DNA of 8,971 bases from an uncultured Altererythrobacter sp. (GTDB taxonomy: Bacteria; Pseudomonadota; Alphaproteobacteria; Sphingomonadales; Sphingomonadaceae), in NCBI GenBank assembly GCA_946885545.1, contig CAMPGP010000069.1, positions 1 to 8,971 on the forward strand, read 5' to 3'. This document shows, one piece after another, positions 6,417-8,971 of the stretch. Every line of letters starts with the position of its first letter. Position 1 is the first letter of the stretch. Below the pieces are notes generated by a model. It did not search any database and was not told the origin of the DNA. It worked only from the letters and a program-made list of their open reading frames with translations. Position numbers and translations under genes: made by a program.

Positions 6417-7352
6417 TCAGCCGCGCGCCGAAGAGGGAGCGGCGCCTGCACCGAGCACTTCCTGCATCGCCTTGAGGATCGCGCCCGACTGCTCCGAGCC
6501 CGAGTTCGGGCTGCGCAGGTTGCTCATCGCGCTGATCTTGTCCCAGTTGGCCGCGAAGCCTTCGACCGTGCGATCTTCTTCCTTTAGCCAGACGGCATCG
6601 TTCATCACCACCCAGGCCGAGTGGAAACCGCCCGCGCCCGCACCGACGATGGCGTTGGTCGGCGCATCCTCGCTAACGAGGAATAGCGCCGCCGGAACCA
6701 CGTTCACCGGGTCGAACAGCTTGAACGCTTCTTCGGGGAACAGGTCTTCGGTCATGCGCGTGCCCGCCACGGGGCTGAGCGTGTTGACCTTGATGTTGTA
6801 CTTCGCGCCTTCGAGCTGGAGCGTCTTGGTCAGGCCCGCGAGGCCGAGCTTGGCCGCGCCGTAGTTGGCCTGGCCGAAGTTGCCGAACAGCCCGGTCGAG
6901 GATGCGGTCATCAGAATGCGACCGTAGGCCTGCTCACGCATGGTTTCCCACACCGCCTTGGTCGCGAAGGCCGAGCCGGTGAGGTGGACCTTAAGCACGA
7001 ATTCAAAGTCTTCCGGGCTCATCTTGGCGAACGTCTTGTCGCGCAGCACGCCCGCGTTGTTGATCAGGACGTGGACGCCGCCCCACTTCTCCCTGGCCTG
7101 TGCGACCATCGCTTCCATCTGCTCGAACTCGGTCACCGAGTGGCCGTTCGACATCGCGGTGCCGCCGGCCTTCTCGATTTCCTCGACAACCTTGAGCGCC
7201 GCGTCCGAGTGTCCGGTGCCGTCGCGTGAACCGCCCAGATCGTTGACCACGACCTTCGCTCCGCGGCGTGCCAGCTCGAGCGCGTATTCGCGGCCCAGCC
7301 CGCCGCCCGCGCCGGTTACGATGGCTACCTTGTCCTTGAAGTCGATGCTCAT
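6417..7352 (-). CDS. SDR-family dehydrogenase resembling the MFE-2 (3R)-hydroxyacyl-CoA dehydrogenase domain
   Basis: 311 aa Rossmann-fold oxidoreductase. The cofactor loop is TGAGGGLG (residues 13-20), D38 in VVVNDLGG favours NAD(H) over NADP(H), NNAG is at 98-101, and the catalytic residues are S151/S152, Y164 and K168. The stretches VHLTGSAFATKAVWE, YGRILMTASSTG and FGNFGQANYGAAKLGL match closely the dehydrogenase part of peroxisomal multifunctional enzyme type 2 (HSD17B4), including H123 where most SDRs have Asn. Oxidation of a (3R)-hydroxyacyl-CoA or similar CoA thioester is therefore likely, though the substrate is inferred. Unlike the classical about 250-aa SDR, there is a C-terminal extension (about 250-311). 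The ATG at 7352 has AGGAG 7 nt upstream. No hydratase or thiolase gene is adjacent. Confidence 0.9.
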   Translation of the reverse strand: MSIDFKDKVAIVTGAGGGLGREYALELARRGAKVVVNDLGGSRDGTGHSDAALKVVEEIEKAGGTAMSNGHSVTEFEQMEAMVAQAREKWGGVHVLINNAGVLRDKTFAKMSPEDFEFVLKVHLTGSAFATKAVWETMREQAYGRILMTASSTGLFGNFGQANYGAAKLGLAGLTKTLQLEGAKYNIKVNTLSPVAGTRMTEDLFPEEAFKLFDPVNVVPAALFLVSEDAPTNAIVGAGAGGFHSAWVVMNDAVWLKEEDRTVEGFAANWDKISAMSNLRSPNSGSEQSGAILKAMQEVLGAGAAPSSARG

Positions 7353-7376
7353 GGGGTCTCTCCTGTCGAGTGTCGA

Positions 7377-7388
7377 GGCCGCGCGGCC
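7377..7388. repeat. 12-bp perfect palindrome GGCCGCGCGGCC upstream of the SDR gene
   Basis: A fully self-complementary 12-mer lies 25 bp before the SDR start, within the 121-bp gap between gph and the SDR gene, the longest gap in the window. It could be an operator half-site pair or a short RNA hairpin. In a genome this rich in G and C such palindromes can arise by chance, so only the symmetry itself is certain. Confidence 0.35.
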
Positions 7389-7441
7389 TTACGTTTGCGT
7401 CAATCTGCGCCCGAGGTGGCAGGTTCCGCAAGTCGATGCAA

Positions 7442-7458
7442 CAGGGTGCGCGGCCCTG
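7442..7458 (-). terminator. Weak hairpin downstream of gph, possible transcript end
   Basis: CAGGG (7442-7446) pairs with CCCTG (7454-7458), and outer bases can extend the stem through a one-base bulge. It starts 15 nt after the gph stop on the minus strand. There is no T-run after it, so it is at best a rho-assisted or RNA-stabilising hairpin. Confidence 0.3.
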
Positions 7459-7473
7459 CGCAATTTCGTAGGG

Positions 7474-8163
7474 TCAGGCGCGTGCGCCGAGCCTTTCGAT
7501 CGCCGGGATCAGCTCGGCGAACGAATCGATCACCGCGTCCGCAGCCAGCTCCTCGGGCGATTGATCGCAATACCCATAGCACGCGGCGACCACCGGCACG
7601 CCTGCGGCCCGCGCGGCGCGCATGTCGTATGAGCTGTCTCCTACGTAGACCAGCGAGCCGCCGCCGCAGCATTCCTGCGCCCTCCAGATAGGATCGGGCG
7701 CGGGCTTGGCCTTGTCCTTGCCCAGCGTGTCGCCGCCGATCACGCAATCGAAGCGGTCGGAGAGCCCGAGCGTGTCGAGGATTCCGCGGGCGAAGCTTTC
7801 GAATTTGTTGGTAACCACGCCCACGCGCACTCCGCGCGCCGCAAGCTCGTCGAGCGCCTCGATAGCGCCGGGGTAGGGCTGCGTATGGACCGCGTAGTTC
7901 TCGCCGTAATAGGCGAGCATCTTCTTGTATAGCTTGCGGAATTCTTGCTCCACCAGGCCACCCTGATCGTCGATCGCGCGCTGGAGCATGACCTTCGCCC
8001 CGCCGCCGATCAGGTCCTTGGCGCCGTCGACGGGCACGCTGACGAAGCCGCCGAGCGCGAGCGCGTGGTTGACCGCGGTGCCCAGATCGCGGTGCGTCTC
8101 GAGCAGCGTGCCGTCGAGGTCGAATGCGACGATGTCGAAGGGGAAATCTGCCATTGCCGACAT
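7474..8163 (-). CDS. gph: HAD-family phosphoglycolate phosphatase
   Basis: 229 aa. It probably dephosphorylates 2-phosphoglycolate to glycolate in the cytosol, a salvage step for products of DNA repair or oxygenase side reactions. HAD motifs appear in order: DLDGT (nucleophile D15, acid/base D17), VVTNK (T118), KPAPDP (K153) and GDSSYD (D176, D180). A helical cap lies between motif I and motif II (about 24-95), with YPGAIEALDELAARG just before motif II as in Gph. The length is typical (220-250). The start at 8163 (MSAMADF) competes with an ATG three codons later (8154); the nearest purine-rich stretch, GGAAGGA, is far from both. It is divergent from glmU with 52 bp between starts. Related HAD phosphatases (sugar phosphatases, PpaX) are hard to exclude, so the substrate is less sure than the family. 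Confidence 0.87.
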   Translation of the reverse strand: MSAMADFPFDIVAFDLDGTLLETHRDLGTAVNHALALGGFVSVPVDGAKDLIGGGAKVMLQRAIDDQGGLVEQEFRKLYKKMLAYYGENYAVHTQPYPGAIEALDELAARGVRVGVVTNKFESFARGILDTLGLSDRFDCVIGGDTLGKDKAKPAPDPIWRAQECCGGGSLVYVGDSSYDMRAARAAGVPVVAACYGYCDQSPEELAADAVIDSFAELIPAIERLGARA

Positions 8164-8215
8164 GGGTTAGCCGACATCCTTCCAACTGCAAGACTTTGGT
8201 GGCATTGCGCGCGCC

Positions 8216-8971
8216 ATGAGAGATTTCGCCGCCATCATCCTCGCCGCGGGCAAGGGCACCCGCATGAAGAGCGACCTGCACAAGGTTCTCCATCCGATCG
8301 CCGGACGGCCGATGATCGACCACCTGATGGCATCCGCCGCCGAACTCGGCCCGGCCAAGACGGTGGTGGTGGTCGGCAGCGGCCGCGAACAGCTAGAGGC
8401 GGCAATGGCGGGCCGAGCCGAGACCAGTTTGCAGGAGCCGCAGCTCGGCACCGGGCATGCGGTGCAGCAGGCGCAGGCGAGCCTCGCCGGGTTCGAGGGC
8501 GACGTGCTGATCCTCTATGGCGACGTGCCCTTCGTCCGCGCACAGACGATGCAGGCGATGCTCGACCGGCTCCACGCCGACGATGCGCCCGCGTTGGTCG
8601 TGCTCGGGTTCGAACCCGATGACACGCTGCAATACGGCCGCGTGCTCGCCCACGACGACGGGCGCATCGCCAAGATGGTCGAACACAAGGATGCGACCGA
8701 CGAAGAGCGCGCCTGCCGCCTGTGCAACTCGGGCCTGATGGCTGCGCGCGCCGCCGACATGTTCGATCTGCTATCGCGGGTCGGCAACGACAACGCGCAG
8801 GGCGAATACTACCTCGTCGACGTGGTCAACGTCGCCAATGCCGATGGCCGCCACAGCGCGGTCGTCGTCACCGACGACCCGGACGAAGTCGCGGGCATCA
8901 ACAGCCGCGCCGAACTCGCCCGGGCCGAAGCGCAATGGCAGGGCCTCAAGCGCGAGGATGCGATGGCGAAC
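8216..8971 (+). CDS. glmU: Bifunctional GlmU, N-terminal part (UDP-N-acetylglucosamine pyrophosphorylase), cut by window end
   Basis: 252 codons are visible and the frame is open to the last base; the full protein is usually about 450 aa, so the C-terminal beta-helix acetyltransferase domain lies outside. The visible domain makes UDP-GlcNAc from GlcNAc-1-phosphate and UTP, for peptidoglycan and lipopolysaccharide. Signatures are LAAGKGTRMKS (9-19) with HKVLHPIAGRPM, QLGTGHAVQQA (76-86), YGDVPF (101-106, metal-binding D103), YGRV (140-143), CNSGLM (170-175), GEYYLVDVV (196-204) and INSRAELA (228-235, metal-binding N229). The ATG at 8216 fits the family N-terminus; no Shine-Dalgarno is visible before it. 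It lacks any sign of a break. Confidence 0.95.
   Translation, partial: MRDFAAIILAAGKGTRMKSDLHKVLHPIAGRPMIDHLMASAAELGPAKTVVVVGSGREQLEAAMAGRAETSLQEPQLGTGHAVQQAQASLAGFEGDVLILYGDVPFVRAQTMQAMLDRLHADDAPALVVLGFEPDDTLQYGRVLAHDDGRIAKMVEHKDATDEERACRLCNSGLMAARAADMFDLLSRVGNDNAQGEYYLVDVVNVANADGRHSAVVVTDDPDEVAGINSRAELARAEAQWQGLKREDAMAN

Noticed and set aside
5695..6864. A 389-codon plus-strand frame antisense to the membrane protein and the end of the SDR gene.
   Set aside because: Its composition is Ser/Thr/Ala/Pro-rich without motifs, and it spans two well-supported minus-strand genes and the terminator/promoter gap between them.
7400..8323. A 307-codon minus-strand frame overlapping gph and the start of glmU.
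   Set aside because: It is out of frame with gph, which has all four HAD motifs, and its translation is Arg-rich shadow sequence.
1..8971. A search for a defence island, CRISPR array, insertion sequence, toxin-antitoxin pair, tRNA or riboswitch.
   Set aside because: No direct repeat array, transposase motif, cloverleaf-like sequence or small overlapping gene pair was seen; all gaps are 121 bp or shorter and the genes are conserved housekeeping types.

Overview
The window looks like ordinary chromosome from a GC-rich alphaproteobacterium, most likely order Sphingomonadales (Erythrobacteraceae-like). This rests on strongly G/C-biased third codon positions, a DUF2794 gene (a family I know only from alphaproteobacteria), a short Hda protein with an N-terminal clamp-binding motif, and a purM gene divergent from the hda locus. 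The taxonomic call is an inference from gene content. No base-by-base comparison could be run.

Layout. Positions 46-2089 (minus strand) hold purM followed by purN, which overlap by 8 nt and encode consecutive-pathway purine enzymes. PurN starts at TTG and carries a C-terminal MmcQ/YjbR-type domain. Divergent from purM is a tight plus-strand cluster at 2160-5204: an exported DUF2066-like protein with a C-terminal small alpha/beta domain, the DnaA regulator hda, a serine O-acetyltransferase (cysE) with a C-terminal coiled coil, and a small DUF2794 gene whose start overlaps the cysE stop. A strong hairpin at 5230-5260 separates this cluster from three minus-strand genes that converge on it: a polytopic membrane protein of unknown function (5274-6347), an SDR dehydrogenase resembling the dehydrogenase domain of peroxisomal multifunctional enzyme type 2 (6417-7352), and a phosphoglycolate phosphatase-type HAD enzyme (7474-8163). 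glmU starts at 8216 on the plus strand, divergent from gph, and runs off the window with only its uridyltransferase domain visible.

Functionally this is core metabolism: purine synthesis, replication-initiation control, cysteine synthesis, salvage of 2-phosphoglycolate, fatty acyl-CoA/SDR chemistry, and UDP-GlcNAc synthesis for the envelope. There are no tRNA or rRNA genes, insertion sequences, CRISPR arrays or phage genes, and no gene-free stretch longer than 121 bp. I found no convincing new multi-gene system. The points most worth a second look are the PurN-YjbR fusion, the altered C-terminus of the serine acetyltransferase, the exported protein beside hda, and the inverted repeats in three of the short intergenic gaps.
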